Source of the DNA: Chlorobiaceae bacterium
Lineage (GTDB): Bacteria > Bacteroidota > Ignavibacteria > UBA10030 > SZUA-254
Reading direction: 5' to 3'
Assembly: GCA_013824245.1 (NCBI GenBank)
Contig: PNNN01000009.1
Location: forward strand, 1-64,000
Length of the DNA stretch: 64,000 nucleotides
The number at the start of each line of letters is the position of its first letter. Within the stretch, counting starts at the first letter, position 1. The translations under genes and the position numbers were made by a program. Below the pieces are notes generated by a model. The model saw nothing but the letters and a program-made list of their open reading frames with translations, ran no database searches and was not told where the DNA came from. Below, piece after piece: positions 45,611 through 55,107 of this stretch.

Positions 45611-46315
45611 TCACCTTCTTGGGCAAGTAAATGATGGATATTTGACCGCCTCGTTTGCAAATGACAGTACTCGCTGCTTCAGTAAATTGTATAAGTCAGT
45701 CGTATCACGAGCCATTATTACGATCTCATTTCCTTCCAAGACAAGTTTGTGTTTGTACTTAGTTAGATCCTGTGTGAGTTTTCGGCCATTGTGAGCAACA
45801 GCGTGTCGTATGAGTCTGGCCAACTCAATCGGCTCGTCCTTCCAGCATTGGGTACATATGCTTGAACCCAAGAGCTTCTTAATCTCATCTGGCAATTGCT
45901 GTGTCCGCAATGATTTCAAGCCAGTTGCAGCTTTAACACTATTGATTAAAAAGACTTCATAGGCAAAGTATACAGCACAGTATGCACTTATTTCAGACAT
46001 CCATAGTGCCATGTTGAATTCGTGCTCCTGTTGATACTGTGACCAAATATCTTGCAGATTCATGTGAACCTTTGGAAGTGGCTGAGCATTCAGTGCTCCT
46101 TCGATTGAATCCTTGATTCCGTGGATCATGAGCCAAGGCCATCTGCGTACACAAGAAATCGCCTTCCATTCTAGACTAAGGTCAAACACCATTCCATCGA
46201 GCTTAGAGCCACGAATGATTTTTTCAAAGTCTTTTACCCATTGGTGATCGAAGAAACCTTGGTATCTTTCAAGGTCATCATCGAATCTGATTCTTCGTAT
46301 GTCATTCTCGCTCAT
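45611..46315 (-). CDS. Hypothetical protein with HEPN-like RNase motif
   Basis: Unrecognised cytoplasmic protein of 234 aa. The C-terminal third is predicted helical and contains RHAVAHN at ~170-176, which fits the R-x4-H signature of HEPN ribonucleases, with His after the Arg as is common. A CxxC (CTQCWKDEP) precedes it. The N-terminal ~130 residues (RFDDDLERYQGFFDHQWVKD, WEMISEIS-like helices) match no family I know. It has its own promoter just after comM and is followed by the Mrr-type gene in the same direction. An RNA-targeting defence role is inferred from the motif and the neighbour. Confidence 0.7.
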   Translation of the reverse strand: MSENDIRRIRFDDDLERYQGFFDHQWVKDFEKIIRGSKLDGMVFDLSLEWKAISCVRRWPWLMIHGIKDSIEGALNAQPLPKVHMNLQDIWSQYQQEHEFNMALWMSEISAYCAVYFAYEVFLINSVKAATGLKSLRTQQLPDEIKKLLGSSICTQCWKDEPIELARLIRHAVAHNGRKLTQDLTKYKHKLVLEGNEIVIMARDTTDLYNLLKQRVLSFANEAVKYPSFTCPRR

Positions 46316-46352
46316 AGATACTCTTTAGTTGATGAGCATTGCGCATCTATAG

Positions 46353-46376
46353 TAAAAACGCATATTTACGTTTTTA
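46353..46376. promoter_or_regulatory. Inverted repeat between promoter and HEPN gene
   Basis: Perfect palindrome TAAAAACG, 8-nt centre, CGTTTTTA, located ~30 nt downstream of the predicted -10 and ~40 nt before the start codon. Its size and place fit an operator, but no regulator gene is seen in the module. Confidence 0.45.
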
Positions 46377-46407
46377 TTTATTGTTGTTGGGTTCATATGT
46401 TTGTTTA

Positions 46408-46436
46408 AGGATACGAAGATTTTATACGATTGTCAA
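46408..46436 (-). promoter_or_regulatory. Promoter of the HEPN-Mrr module
   Basis: Minus strand: TTGACA, 17-bp spacer, TATCCT, starting 13 nt after the comM stop codon. The module therefore has its own transcription rather than relying on comM read-through. Confidence 0.65.
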
Positions 46437-46449
46437 AAAAATTTAAACG

Positions 46450-48000
46450 TTATGCCATCCACAAATTTCTATCCAAACTGCGATATTGGATTGCTTCGCT
46501 AATATGTTTCGGCTTGATGTTAGGAGATGATGTTAGATCGGCAATAGTACGCCCGACTTTTAGAATACGATCGTAAGCGCGGGCGGATAATCCTAATTTT
46601 GTAATTGCCATTTTCAAGAGCTCTTCTCCTGCGGAATCGAGCTTGCAGTAATTTTGTATATCTTTCGATATCATATCTGCGTTACTGTACATCCCTTTCC
46701 GTCCGGCGAAACGTTTCATCTGAACTTCTCGCGCCTGAACAACCCGCTCCCGAATGTTCTGGGATGATTCGCTCGAATCCTTACTTGCTAATTCTTTATA
46801 CTTCACGGCAGGGACGTCGATGTGAAGATCAATCCTATCGAGAAGTGGACCCGATATCTTTGCCATGTATTTCTGGATTTGAAGTGAATTACAAGTGCAT
46901 TCTTTTGTCGGATCGGTGAAGTAACCGCATGGACACGGATTCATGGCACAAACCATCATGAAGTTAGACGGATAATCAATCGACATCTTCGAACGGCTGA
47001 TGGTTACATGTCCGTCTTCCAACGGTTGCCTGAGAACTTCGAGAACATTACGAGCGAATTCCGGCAGTTCATCTAAAAACAAAACGCCATGATGTGAAAG
47101 TGAGATTTCGCCCGGTCGAGGGATTGTTCCTCCTCCAACAAGTGCGCTATCAGATATTGTATGATGAGGTGATCGAAAAGGACGAGTAGATATCAAAGCA
47201 GTATCGGCTGGAAGTAATCCGGCAACAGAATGAATTTTAGTTGTTTCAATCGCTTCATCGAATGTAAGAGGAGGGAGAATCGTCGGCAATCGTTTTGCTA
47301 ACATAGTTTTTCCGGAGCCGGGTGGACCGATCATTATGATATTATGACCACCTGCGGCGGCAACTTCGAGTGCTCGCTTAACATTTTCCTGTCCTTTTAC
47401 ATCTGCAAAATCGGTTGGATATCTTTGGTCAGTCGTAAAGATCTCTTTGATATCCACATGAAAAGGTTTCAGTAATTTGTATTCACCGTTTAAAAATGAT
47501 ACTGTTTCCACAAGTGTATCCATCGGATAGACTTCAAGACCTTCGACCATCGCGGCTTCTTTTGCATTCTCTCTTGGAACTATCATACCACGGATATTAT
47601 TTTTCTTCACTTCAACTGCGATTGGTAAAGCACCGTGAATCGGGCGCAGCACACCATCAAGCGCTAATTCACCAAGGAGAACAAATTCGCCTAAAATCTC
47701 ACTCGATACTTGATGTGAAGCGGCAATGATTCCTATTGCTATCGGTAGATCGAAAGCAGAGCCCTCTTTCCTGATATCAGCCGGTGCGAGGTTCACCGTA
47801 ATTCGGCTATTTTGTGGAAATCGAAATCCAGTTGTTTTTATTGCCGCATAAACCCGATCCCTGCTTTCTTTTACAGCGTTATCAGGTAAACCAACAACAT
47901 TGAAAACTGCTGATGCCGGTGCGATATGAGTTTCGACCTCAACAATATGCGCCTTTATTCCTAAAGTTGAACCACTTAGTATATGCGAAAACATTCCCAT
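46450..48000 (-). CDS. comM: ComM/YifB Mg-chelatase-like AAA+ helicase
   Basis: Hexameric branch-migration helicase of natural transformation, 516 aa. The N-terminal Lon-like domain ([33 protein letters not shown]) is followed by the AAA+ core with Walker [16 protein letters not shown] (~213), the [13 protein letters not shown] block, Walker [12 protein letters not shown] and a Cys cluster ([17 protein letters not shown]). The C-terminus ends [12 protein letters not shown] 48000 has GGGAG 6 nt upstream; an earlier ATG at 48045 lies within the promoter region. The gene is complete even though a diverged copy of its 3' end lies beyond the neighbouring module. Confidence 0.96.
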   Translation of the reverse strand: MGMFSHILSGSTLGIKAHIVEVETHIAPASAVFNVVGLPDNAVKESRDRVYAAIKTTGFRFPQNSRITVNLAPADIRKEGSAFDLPIAIGIIAASHQVSSEILGEFVLLGELALDGVLRPIHGALPIAVEVKKNNIRGMIVPRENAKEAAMVEGLEVYPMDTLVETVSFLNGEYKLLKPFHVDIKEIFTTDQRYPTDFADVKGQENVKRALEVAAAGGHNIIMIGPPGSGKTMLAKRLPTILPPLTFDEAIETTKIHSVAGLLPADTALISTRPFRSPHHTISDSALVGGGTIPRPGEISLSHHGVLFLDELPEFARNVLEVLRQPLEDGHVTISRSKMSIDYPSNFMMVCAMNPCPCGYFTDPTKECTCNSLQIQKYMAKISGPLLDRIDLHIDVPAVKYKELASKDSSESSQNIRERVVQAREVQMKRFAGRKGMYSNADMISKDIQNYCKLDSAGEELLKMAITKLGLSARAYDRILKVGRTIADLTSSPNIKPKHISEAIQYRSLDRNLWMA

Positions 48001-48026
48001 ATATGTCTCCCATCCTTTTTTGCAAA

Positions 48027-48055
48027 AAAATAATGAAGTGTTCAATCAAATGCAA
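48027..48055 (-). promoter_or_regulatory. Predicted comM promoter
   Basis: Minus strand: TTGCAT, 17-bp spacer, TATTTT; transcription would begin near 48020, supporting translation from 48000. Confidence 0.5.
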
Positions 48056-48082
48056 ATTATCGATTTCCTAAAATAATCGCCG

Positions 48083-48111
48083 TTGCATTTACATTTATTT
48101 TTGCGTATTAT
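48083..48111 (+). promoter_or_regulatory. Predicted promoter of the TPR lipoprotein gene
   Basis: TTGCAT, 17-bp spacer, TATTAT, divergent from the comM promoter. Start near 48118 would make GTG 48121 leaderless. Confidence 0.5.
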
Positions 48112-48156
48112 TCTATTGTTGTGATAACGATTAGATGTTCTGATAAGGAAAGATAC

Positions 48157-50493
48157 TTGCCAAAAAAAGATATTTTCTTGAAGATTGTTTTACTCTTCTC
48201 TATTCTCCATATTTTCTCAAGCTGCACATTCTATGAGAATGTGACCGGCTATTTTAACACTTACTACAATGCAAAAAAGAATTTCGACGATGCGGTTGCA
48301 GAGATCGAAAAAAATCCACAAAAAGCCCGCGATACAAATTACTTCGCCGTTTATGCGATCCCTAAAAGCGCTTCGGATAAACTCGATAAGGTAATTGAGA
48401 AAGGATCAAAGCTGATTCAGTTGTATCCTCAGAGCAGTTGGATAGACGATGCGATTATGATGATAGGAAAATCGTACGTTTACAAAGGTGAAAGCGAATC
48501 AGCGATAAGGAAATTTAAAGAGCTGTTAGAAAATTTTCCAGAAAGCGATCTTTGCGGAGAGGCAAAAATGTTATTAGCGGTTTCGGAATATCAATCGAAA
48601 CGCGACGATGAAGCATTACGGCTCGCCAAAGAAGTCATCAGCGAATCTGAGATGGAAGGAGAAAACAACCGGATCCTTCAAGCATCGATGCTCGAAGGTC
48701 AAATTTATTTTGAGCGTGAAGATTATAATTCCGCAGTGGAAATTTTAGATAAAGCCGCCTTGCTTTCAGGAGATAACGCATTGCTTGCAGAGATTGAATT
48801 CCAGCGCGGTGTTTCGTATGAACGATTAGGAATTCAATCCAAATCGGCAGAAGCTTACGGAGGTGTGGCATCCCATGGATCAACTTTCTCGAAAGAATTT
48901 CAAGCGCGTTTGCGTCAAGGCGCCATGCTTGCACGAGAGCAGCGGTTTGAAGAAGCGTTCGATGTCTATTCTAACCTTCAGGGAGAAGCGCTAAAACCTG
49001 ATGAACGAGCTTTGGTTGAACTTGGGATTGGCAATACTTATAAGATGAAAGGAGATACGTTATCTGCTTTCGAAATTTATGAGAAGATTGATACTTTATA
49101 CAAGCGGACTGATGCTGCTGCGAAGAGTTTTTACGAGAGAGGTTTGGCATTCGAAAAAGATTTTCCTGATTACAAACGCGCAAATAATTATTATGAAAAG
49201 GCAAAATTGGAATATCCCTCCTCCGAGATCACACCTCTTGCAACCAAACGATATCTTGCTTTATCAAATTATTTTAAACTCACAAGCAGTTTGATTCGTT
49301 ACGATAGTTTGATCTTAGTGAAAGCCAATCAAGATACTTTGGATGTTCAACCTGATTCGTTAGCTATTCCAGATTCCTTGGATAATAAAACTCAAGCAAT
49401 CACACACGATCTTACTAAAGGCGAACAACAGATTAATTCAGAAGAAAGCGAAAATATTACTGAGGTTTCTGACGTCGAATCGTATGACAATCTTGAAGAA
49501 AATTTAGAACCGTTGCCGGAAGACCAATCGTTACAGGTTGGATTACTCTCAAGACGTGAGTCAGGATCCCGTTCGCTGGAATTTAGGAATGATAGAATGG
49601 GTGATAGAGCTGCCGGACAACTGATGCCTGGAGAAGGTGCTGATTCGAATAAAGTAAACGCCGCTCAAAAGGGTGCGCCAAAAGCGTCAGGACCCGATCC
49701 TTTATTAAAAGTTTCTGTTGACTCGCTTAGTAACTTGATTGGACAAGTTAAATTTGAATTGGGCGCTCATTTCTATCTTGAAATGGGGCTTCCGGATTCA
49801 GCGCTTATATTTTATTGGGACGTTGGAGATAATTATGGATCGTCCCGGTTTGCTCCCAGAGCTTGTTACGCAATGGTACAAATATATAATGAGCGGTCCG
49901 ACAGTATCATGTCTGATTCAGTAAAGAATATTTTATTCACGCAATATGAAAATTCTGAATATACTTCTGCTTTGAAAAAATCGATTGGGCAAGAAGTTGA
50001 ATTACAGGTTGATCCAATCGATTCCATTTTCGCTTCAGCTTATCAAATTGCAATGGAGGGCCAGATTGATACAGCGATGAAAATATTTTACCAGCTTGCT
50101 ATCAATTATCCTGCCTCGCCTTTTGCCTCAAAATCATTATTCACAATAGCGTGGTTATTAGAAAACGATACAAAAAACGACAGTGCTGCATTTTGGTATA
50201 AAAAATTAATAAAAGAGTATCCATCTTCTGTGTATGCTGCTGAAGCTAAACCAAAAATAGCTATAAAAGACGATCCCAAAAGTGCTGAGCAATTGATAAA
50301 GATTAAAGAAATTCAAGCTCTTGGAAAAACAGAGGCTCCCAAAAAAGACCCGAATAAAGCGACAGATCAAGATAAGAAACAACAATCGTTACAACCGGTT
50401 CCACAAGAAGACTTGCCGGAAGAAGATAATCCACCTGATGAAGAGGAGGAAGAAGAACCACCTCCCGATGAAGACGAGGGTGGAGGCATCTAA
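48157..50493 (+). CDS. TPR-rich lipoprotein, PorW/SprE-like
   Basis: Envelope lipoprotein of ~778 aa. A signal segment (FLKIVLLFSILHIFSSC) ends in a lipobox Cys. The following TFYENVTGYFNTYYNAKKNF resembles the start of PorW/SprE, the T9SS periplasmic lipoprotein. About ten TPR-like helical repeats follow in two blocks (~35-390 and ~520-680), separated by a low-complexity Ser/Asp/Glu linker. The C-terminal tail is Pro/Glu/Asp-rich. TTG 48157 follows AAGGAAAG by 4 nt and gives a normal lipoprotein signal; GTG 48121 lies at the predicted transcription start. A T9SS role fits the sorting domains of other proteins here but is inference. Confidence 0.78.
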   Translation: MPKKDIFLKIVLLFSILHIFSSCTFYENVTGYFNTYYNAKKNFDDAVAEIEKNPQKARDTNYFAVYAIPKSASDKLDKVIEKGSKLIQLYPQSSWIDDAIMMIGKSYVYKGESESAIRKFKELLENFPESDLCGEAKMLLAVSEYQSKRDDEALRLAKEVISESEMEGENNRILQASMLEGQIYFEREDYNSAVEILDKAALLSGDNALLAEIEFQRGVSYERLGIQSKSAEAYGGVASHGSTFSKEFQARLRQGAMLAREQRFEEAFDVYSNLQGEALKPDERALVELGIGNTYKMKGDTLSAFEIYEKIDTLYKRTDAAAKSFYERGLAFEKDFPDYKRANNYYEKAKLEYPSSEITPLATKRYLALSNYFKLTSSLIRYDSLILVKANQDTLDVQPDSLAIPDSLDNKTQAITHDLTKGEQQINSEESENITEVSDVESYDNLEENLEPLPEDQSLQVGLLSRRESGSRSLEFRNDRMGDRAAGQLMPGEGADSNKVNAAQKGAPKASGPDPLLKVSVDSLSNLIGQVKFELGAHFYLEMGLPDSALIFYWDVGDNYGSSRFAPRACYAMVQIYNERSDSIMSDSVKNILFTQYENSEYTSALKKSIGQEVELQVDPIDSIFASAYQIAMEGQIDTAMKIFYQLAINYPASPFASKSLFTIAWLLENDTKNDSAAFWYKKLIKEYPSSVYAAEAKPKIAIKDDPKSAEQLIKIKEIQALGKTEAPKKDPNKATDQDKKQQSLQPVPQEDLPEEDNPPDEEEEEEPPPDEDEGGGI

Positions 50494-50519
50494 AAAATAA
50501 ACAGACCACTATTTCTTAA

Positions 50520-51296
50520 ATGAAGCAGATCCTTTCAAAAGTTATCGGCTTAGAAAATTTGGGAAACTCAATCTATCGGCTGACGTTTGAAGCTCCTGAG
50601 ATTGCCGATAAAGTTGCACCGGGACAGTTTGTGAATATTCGGATTTCTGAAGAGTATTCTCCATTATTAAGACGTCCGTTCAGTGTGTACAATAAAACCG
50701 GCAAGAACTTACAAATTCTTTTTAATGCGGTTGGAAGAGGAACAAACATTCTCTCGATAAAGAAAGAAGGAGATAAACTCGATGTGATTGGTCCGTTAGG
50801 GAATTCATTCTCACTAAGCGGTCAATTCGAAACTGCATTACTCGTTGGCGGAGGAATGGGTGTGGCGTCGTTGCCTTTGTTGTGTGCGGCAATTCAAAAT
50901 AAAATAATTCATGTTGTAACATTTGTTGGTGCGAAGAATAAAGAAAGTTTGATTGTAGATAACCTACGAAATGTCATTTGCGCGACAGATGATGGGAGCA
51001 AAGGTTTTAGAGGCAATGTTGTTTCACTTGTTGAACAGCATATAAATGAAATGAATGTAGTTAAACCGAAAATATTTGCATGTGGACCACCTCCAATGCT
51101 CCGAGCTATCTCCGAGCTTGCCAAAAAATATAAAATCTTATGCGAAGTTTCGATTGAGAGTGCTATGGCTTGTGGAATCGGAATTTGCCAGGGATGTCCC
51201 GTTGAGCGCATTGGAACCGCGAATAAATATTCTCTCGTTTGCAAAGATGGTCCAATTTTCGACAGTAATACAATCAAATTTGTTCTTCATGATTGA
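50520..51296 (+). CDS. pyrK: Dihydroorotate dehydrogenase electron-transfer subunit
   Basis: FAD- and [2Fe-2S]-containing subunit that passes electrons from PyrD to NAD+, 258 aa. The ferredoxin-reductase-like fold has LLRRPFSVYN (FAD), LLVGGGMGVASLPLL (NAD) and ACGPPPMLRAI. The cluster cysteines lie in MACGIGICQGCPVER and the later LVCKDGP. The final codons overlap the pyrD start by 8 nt, indicating coupled translation and a class 1B enzyme. Confidence 0.95.
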   Translation: MKQILSKVIGLENLGNSIYRLTFEAPEIADKVAPGQFVNIRISEEYSPLLRRPFSVYNKTGKNLQILFNAVGRGTNILSIKKEGDKLDVIGPLGNSFSLSGQFETALLVGGGMGVASLPLLCAAIQNKIIHVVTFVGAKNKESLIVDNLRNVICATDDGSKGFRGNVVSLVEQHINEMNVVKPKIFACGPPPMLRAISELAKKYKILCEVSIESAMACGIGICQGCPVERIGTANKYSLVCKDGPIFDSNTIKFVLHD

Positions 51297-52200
51297 TACG
51301 ACCGTTAATATTGGATCGATGAGATTAAAAAATCCTGTGCTTGTTGCATCTGGCACTTTCGGTTATGGTGATGAAACTCTTGAACTTGTTGATGTTTCAA
51401 AGTTAGGTGGGATCGTTACAAAATCTTTAACGCTAAAACCGCGTGATGGAAATCTTCCGCCGCGTATTGTTGAAACTGCATGTGGAATGTTAAATTCTAT
51501 CGGACTGGCGAATATTGGAGTGAAAAATTTTATCGAGGAAAAACTTCCTCTGCTAAGAGAACTAAATACTTCCATAATTGTTAATATTGCCGGTAATACG
51601 ATTGAAGAGTACGAAGAACTTCTAACCGTTTTAGAAGATCAGTCAGGGATTGATGCATATGAAATTAACGTATCCTGTCCTAATGTAAAAGAAGGCGGAC
51701 TTGCATTCGGGACGAAATGCAATACAACCGCCGAAATTACAAGACGTGTTCGAAAACTAACTGCAAAACCGATCATCATTAAACTTACTCCAAACGTAAC
51801 AAGGATATCTGAGTTTGCAGTGGCAGTGGAGGCAGAAGGTGCCGATGCAGTTTCTGTGATGAATACATTGGTTGGGATCGCTGTCGATGTTAAAACGCAA
51901 AAGCCGAAGCTTTCAACCGTGACCGGAGGATTATCGGGACCTGCAATTAAACCTGTAGCTTTAGCAAAAGTTTATGAGGTATTTAAATCTGTTAAAATAC
52001 CGATAATCGGATTGGGGGGAATAATGAACTGGGCGGATGCAATCGAATTCATGCTGATTGGTGCAAAAGCTGTTCAGGTTGGAACAGCTAATTTCATCGA
52101 TCCGGCTATCGGAATTAAAATTGCTGATGGGATTAAACAATATTGTGTTGATCGAAGGATAGCGCATGTTGTTGAATTGGTTGGCGCTCTTAAAATCTAA
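51289..52200 (+). CDS. pyrD: Dihydroorotate dehydrogenase, catalytic subunit
   Basis: FMN enzyme oxidising dihydroorotate to orotate in pyrimidine synthesis, 303 aa. LKNPVLVASGTFGYG, KSLTLKPRDGN, NSIGLANIG, NVSCPNVKEGG with the catalytic Cys, IIKLTPNV, VSVMNTLVGIAVD, GGLSGPAIKPVAL and the FMN-phosphate motif IGLGGIMNWADAIEF are visible. ATG 51289 gives the normal family N-terminus; the frame runs further upstream inside pyrK. Confidence 0.96.
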   Translation: MIDTTVNIGSMRLKNPVLVASGTFGYGDETLELVDVSKLGGIVTKSLTLKPRDGNLPPRIVETACGMLNSIGLANIGVKNFIEEKLPLLRELNTSIIVNIAGNTIEEYEELLTVLEDQSGIDAYEINVSCPNVKEGGLAFGTKCNTTAEITRRVRKLTAKPIIIKLTPNVTRISEFAVAVEAEGADAVSVMNTLVGIAVDVKTQKPKLSTVTGGLSGPAIKPVALAKVYEVFKSVKIPIIGLGGIMNWADAIEFMLIGAKAVQVGTANFIDPAIGIKIADGIKQYCVDRRIAHVVELVGALKI

Positions 52201-52210
52201 TTGTAAGAAT

Positions 52211-53518
52211 ATGGCAACAACTTCCGCCCGCTATAGAAAAACAATTAAATTTTTGTTCGATCTTGAATTCTTTGGGATAAAACTCGGATTAAAAAATATA
52301 AATTCACTTCTTGACTTTTGCGGTAATCCAGAACATCATTTTCCGTCTATACATGTTGCAGGAACTAACGGCAAGGGATCGACCGCCGCAATGATTGCCT
52401 CTGTTCTAACTTCATCCGGATACAAAACGGGGTTATATACTTCTCCGCATCTTGTTGATTTCTCGGAACGGATACGGATAAATGGAAAAAAAATATCTTG
52501 GAATGATATTGTCTCTTATACAAATTATTTTAAACCGGTAATTATAAAACAAAAGGCAACCTTCTTTGAGGCGACCACCGCAATTGCATTTAAATATTTC
52601 GCAGATCAAAAAATTGATATTGCAGTCATAGAGACCGGGCTTGGAGGCAGGTGGGATGCAACAAATGTTTTATCGCCGCTCGTCAGTGTTATAACAAACA
52701 TCAATATTGAGCATGAACATTATCTTGGTAAATCGTACGCAAGTATCGCTCGAGAGAAGGGGGGAATCATTAAACCATTCGCTCCATGTTATACAGCCGC
52801 GGATAATCTGGAGGCATTGAACAAACTTAAATCTATTGCGGATTCAAATCAGTCGATGCTTTATCATGTTGATGAATTCTCAAAAGCTACTATCAAAGAT
52901 AGTTCTCTTTTTGGCATCCAAGCAGATATTCTTACGAATAAAAACATTTATCCTGATTTAAAAATCGCTCTTGCCGGGAATTATCAAGTAATCAACGCAC
53001 GGCTTTCAATTCTTGTTTTAGAAAATTTAAGAGAATCTGACGGTCTGAAATTCATAACAAAAAAAAATATTTACAACGGATTTCAAACGATTAAAGAGAA
53101 TACAGGTCTTTTTGGAAGAATGGATATTCTCTCAACATCTCCGTTAATAATCGGAGATGTTGCTCATAATCCAAACGCTACCAAGACGCTTGTAGAATCG
53201 TTAAAAAGTTGGTTCAGCAGAAAAGTTGTCCTGATATTCGGTGTAATGAAGGATAAGAGATTTAAAGAAATGATAAAATATCTCCAACCAATAACCAGAG
53301 TTGCAGTGGCGGTTCAGCCGAAATGTTCACGCTCTTTAGATAAAACAATTCTTTTGGAGCATTTCAATAAAGTAGGTCTTCAAGCTATCTCAGGCGCAAC
53401 GTGTGCCGCAGGTCTTCGACTTGGATTAGTTGAAAAGCGTGAAAATGAACCAATTTTAATAACCGGTTCACATTATGTTCTATCAGAAATTTTACAAAAT
53501 ATCAATAAATTTGCATAA
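52211..53518 (+). CDS. folC: Folylpolyglutamate synthase / dihydrofolate synthase
   Basis: Mur-ligase-like enzyme adding glutamate to folates, 435 aa. HVAGTNGKGSTAAMIASVL is the P-loop (~45-60), then GLYTSPHLVDFSERI, FEATTAIAFKYFA, IAVIETGLGGRWDATNV, NINIEHEHYLG and EKGGIIKP. The C-terminal domain contains VLIFGVMKDKR and ITGSHYVLSE. ATG 52211 follows the pyrD stop by 10 nt; the frame upstream overlaps pyrD and is not preferred. Confidence 0.94.
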   Translation: MATTSARYRKTIKFLFDLEFFGIKLGLKNINSLLDFCGNPEHHFPSIHVAGTNGKGSTAAMIASVLTSSGYKTGLYTSPHLVDFSERIRINGKKISWNDIVSYTNYFKPVIIKQKATFFEATTAIAFKYFADQKIDIAVIETGLGGRWDATNVLSPLVSVITNINIEHEHYLGKSYASIAREKGGIIKPFAPCYTAADNLEALNKLKSIADSNQSMLYHVDEFSKATIKDSSLFGIQADILTNKNIYPDLKIALAGNYQVINARLSILVLENLRESDGLKFITKKNIYNGFQTIKENTGLFGRMDILSTSPLIIGDVAHNPNATKTLVESLKSWFSRKVVLIFGVMKDKRFKEMIKYLQPITRVAVAVQPKCSRSLDKTILLEHFNKVGLQAISGATCAAGLRLGLVEKRENEPILITGSHYVLSEILQNINKFA

Positions 53519-53524
53519 AAAGAC

Positions 53525-53553
53525 TTGCTTTTTTTAAGAAAAGCATATATATT
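53525..53553 (+). promoter_or_regulatory. Predicted rho promoter
   Basis: TTGCTT, 17-bp spacer, TATATT. It leaves a ~175-nt leader before rho, a plausible place for autoregulation by Rho itself. An A/T-only stretch with a run of ten T lies at ~53580. Confidence 0.5.
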
Positions 53554-53735
53554 AAACAAGCTTATAGAGGAAGCTCCTAATTTTTTTTTTCGAACAACAG
53601 ATAATCCACCATTTAACATATCAATTTTTCTTCTCCTCATAATGTATTAATTCGAAACGGATATTTAATCATCGTACGGATAAATGAGGGTAATTCATTC
53701 AACATAATATATTTTTCATAAGGATGTAAAACACC

Positions 53736-54989
53736 ATGCCAATGGATATTGGAGAACTCAAGTCAAAAAAAATTGCTGAGTTAACAACGATTGCGAAAGA
53801 ACTGAATATCACCGGTTACGCCGACATGCGGAAACAAGAGTTGATATTCAAAATTCTTGAAGCTCAAACAGAAAAAGACGGTCTGACTTTTAGTAAAGGG
53901 GTTCTGGAAACGTTGCCCGATGGGTACGGATTTCTCAGATCTGTTGATTATAATTATCTCCCTTCCCCTGATGATATTTACGTATCGCCATCTCAAATTA
54001 AAAAATTTAACTTGCGGACCGGAGATACAGTAAGCGGGCAGGTTCGGCCGCCGAAAGAAGGTGAAAGATTTTTCGCCCTGTTGCGGGTTGAAGCAGTTAA
54101 TGACGAAAATCCAGATGCCGTACGCGATAGAGTTTTGTTTGATAACTTGACTCCTTTATATCCCAACAATCGGTTGAAGCTCGAGACTGCTCCGGGAGAA
54201 TACGCAATGCGTGTTATGGATCTTTTATCTCCGTTAGGAAAAGGTCAACGCGGAATGATCGTATCTCCACCCAAAGCCGGTAAAACAATTTTACTTCAAA
54301 AAATCGCGAACAGTATTCTCAGGAATCATCCCGAAGTTTATCTAATCGTGTTGCTTATAGATGAGCGCCCCGAAGAAGTTACGGATATGGAGAGATCGGT
54401 AAACGCGGAAGTCATAAGTTCAACATTCGATGAACCACCGGAACGTCACGTTCAAGTTGCGGACATGGTGCACGAGAAAGCCAAGCGATTGGTGGAAACA
54501 AAGAAAGATGTTGTTATTCTTCTTGATAGTATTACCCGGTTAGCTCGCGCTCATAATACGGTTGTGCCACACTCCGGCAAAATCTTATCTGGCGGTGTTG
54601 ATGCGAATGCGCTTCATCGTCCAAAGAGGTTTTTTGGCGCGGCACGTAATGTAGAAGAAGGTGGTTCACTGACAATTATAGCAACCGCTCTCATTGAAAC
54701 GGGCAGCAGAATGGACGAAGTTATATTCGAAGAATTCAAAGGTACCGGAAATATGGAAATAATTCTCGATCGTAAATTGAGTGATCGACGAATATTCCCC
54801 GCGATGGATGTTAATCGCTCCGGAACAAGAAAAGAAGAACTTCTTTTCGAATCGGACGAATTAAACAGGGTTTGGATATTAAGGAAACTCTTGAGCGATT
54901 TCTCAACAGTTGAAGCGATGGAATTCCTAATAGAAAAGATTCGCGGAACAAAGTCGAACAAAGAGTTTTTACGCTCAATGAACAGTTGA
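53736..54989 (+). CDS. rho: Transcription termination factor Rho
   Basis: Hexameric RNA-dependent ATPase that ends transcription, 417 aa. The N-terminal helical and cold-shock-like RNA-binding domain has [16 protein letters not shown] (~48-63). The ATPase has [25 protein letters not shown] entry residues, Walker [69 protein letters not shown] and [20 protein letters not shown]. No large N-terminal insertion is present, unlike in many Bacteroidia. Confidence 0.97.
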   Translation: MPMDIGELKSKKIAELTTIAKELNITGYADMRKQELIFKILEAQTEKDGLTFSKGVLETLPDGYGFLRSVDYNYLPSPDDIYVSPSQIKKFNLRTGDTVSGQVRPPKEGERFFALLRVEAVNDENPDAVRDRVLFDNLTPLYPNNRLKLETAPGEYAMRVMDLLSPLGKGQRGMIVSPPKAGKTILLQKIANSILRNHPEVYLIVLLIDERPEEVTDMERSVNAEVISSTFDEPPERHVQVADMVHEKAKRLVETKKDVVILLDSITRLARAHNTVVPHSGKILSGGVDANALHRPKRFFGAARNVEEGGSLTIIATALIETGSRMDEVIFEEFKGTGNMEIILDRKLSDRRIFPAMDVNRSGTRKEELLFESDELNRVWILRKLLSDFSTVEAMEFLIEKIRGTKSNKEFLRSMNS

Positions 54990-55043
54990 CGAAACGATTT
55001 TTCCGAAAATATTTATTTAATCCTGAAAATAAAGTCAGATTGC

Positions 55044-55072
55044 TTGACTTTATCAAGATCAAATCTTAAATT
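55044..55072 (+). promoter_or_regulatory. Predicted promoter of the OmpA-family gene
   Basis: TTGACT, 17-bp spacer, TAAATT; start ~30 nt before the ATG. Confidence 0.5.
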
Positions 55073-55107
55073 GGGCAAACAAGTAATTTCATAACGGTTG
55101 AATTATT

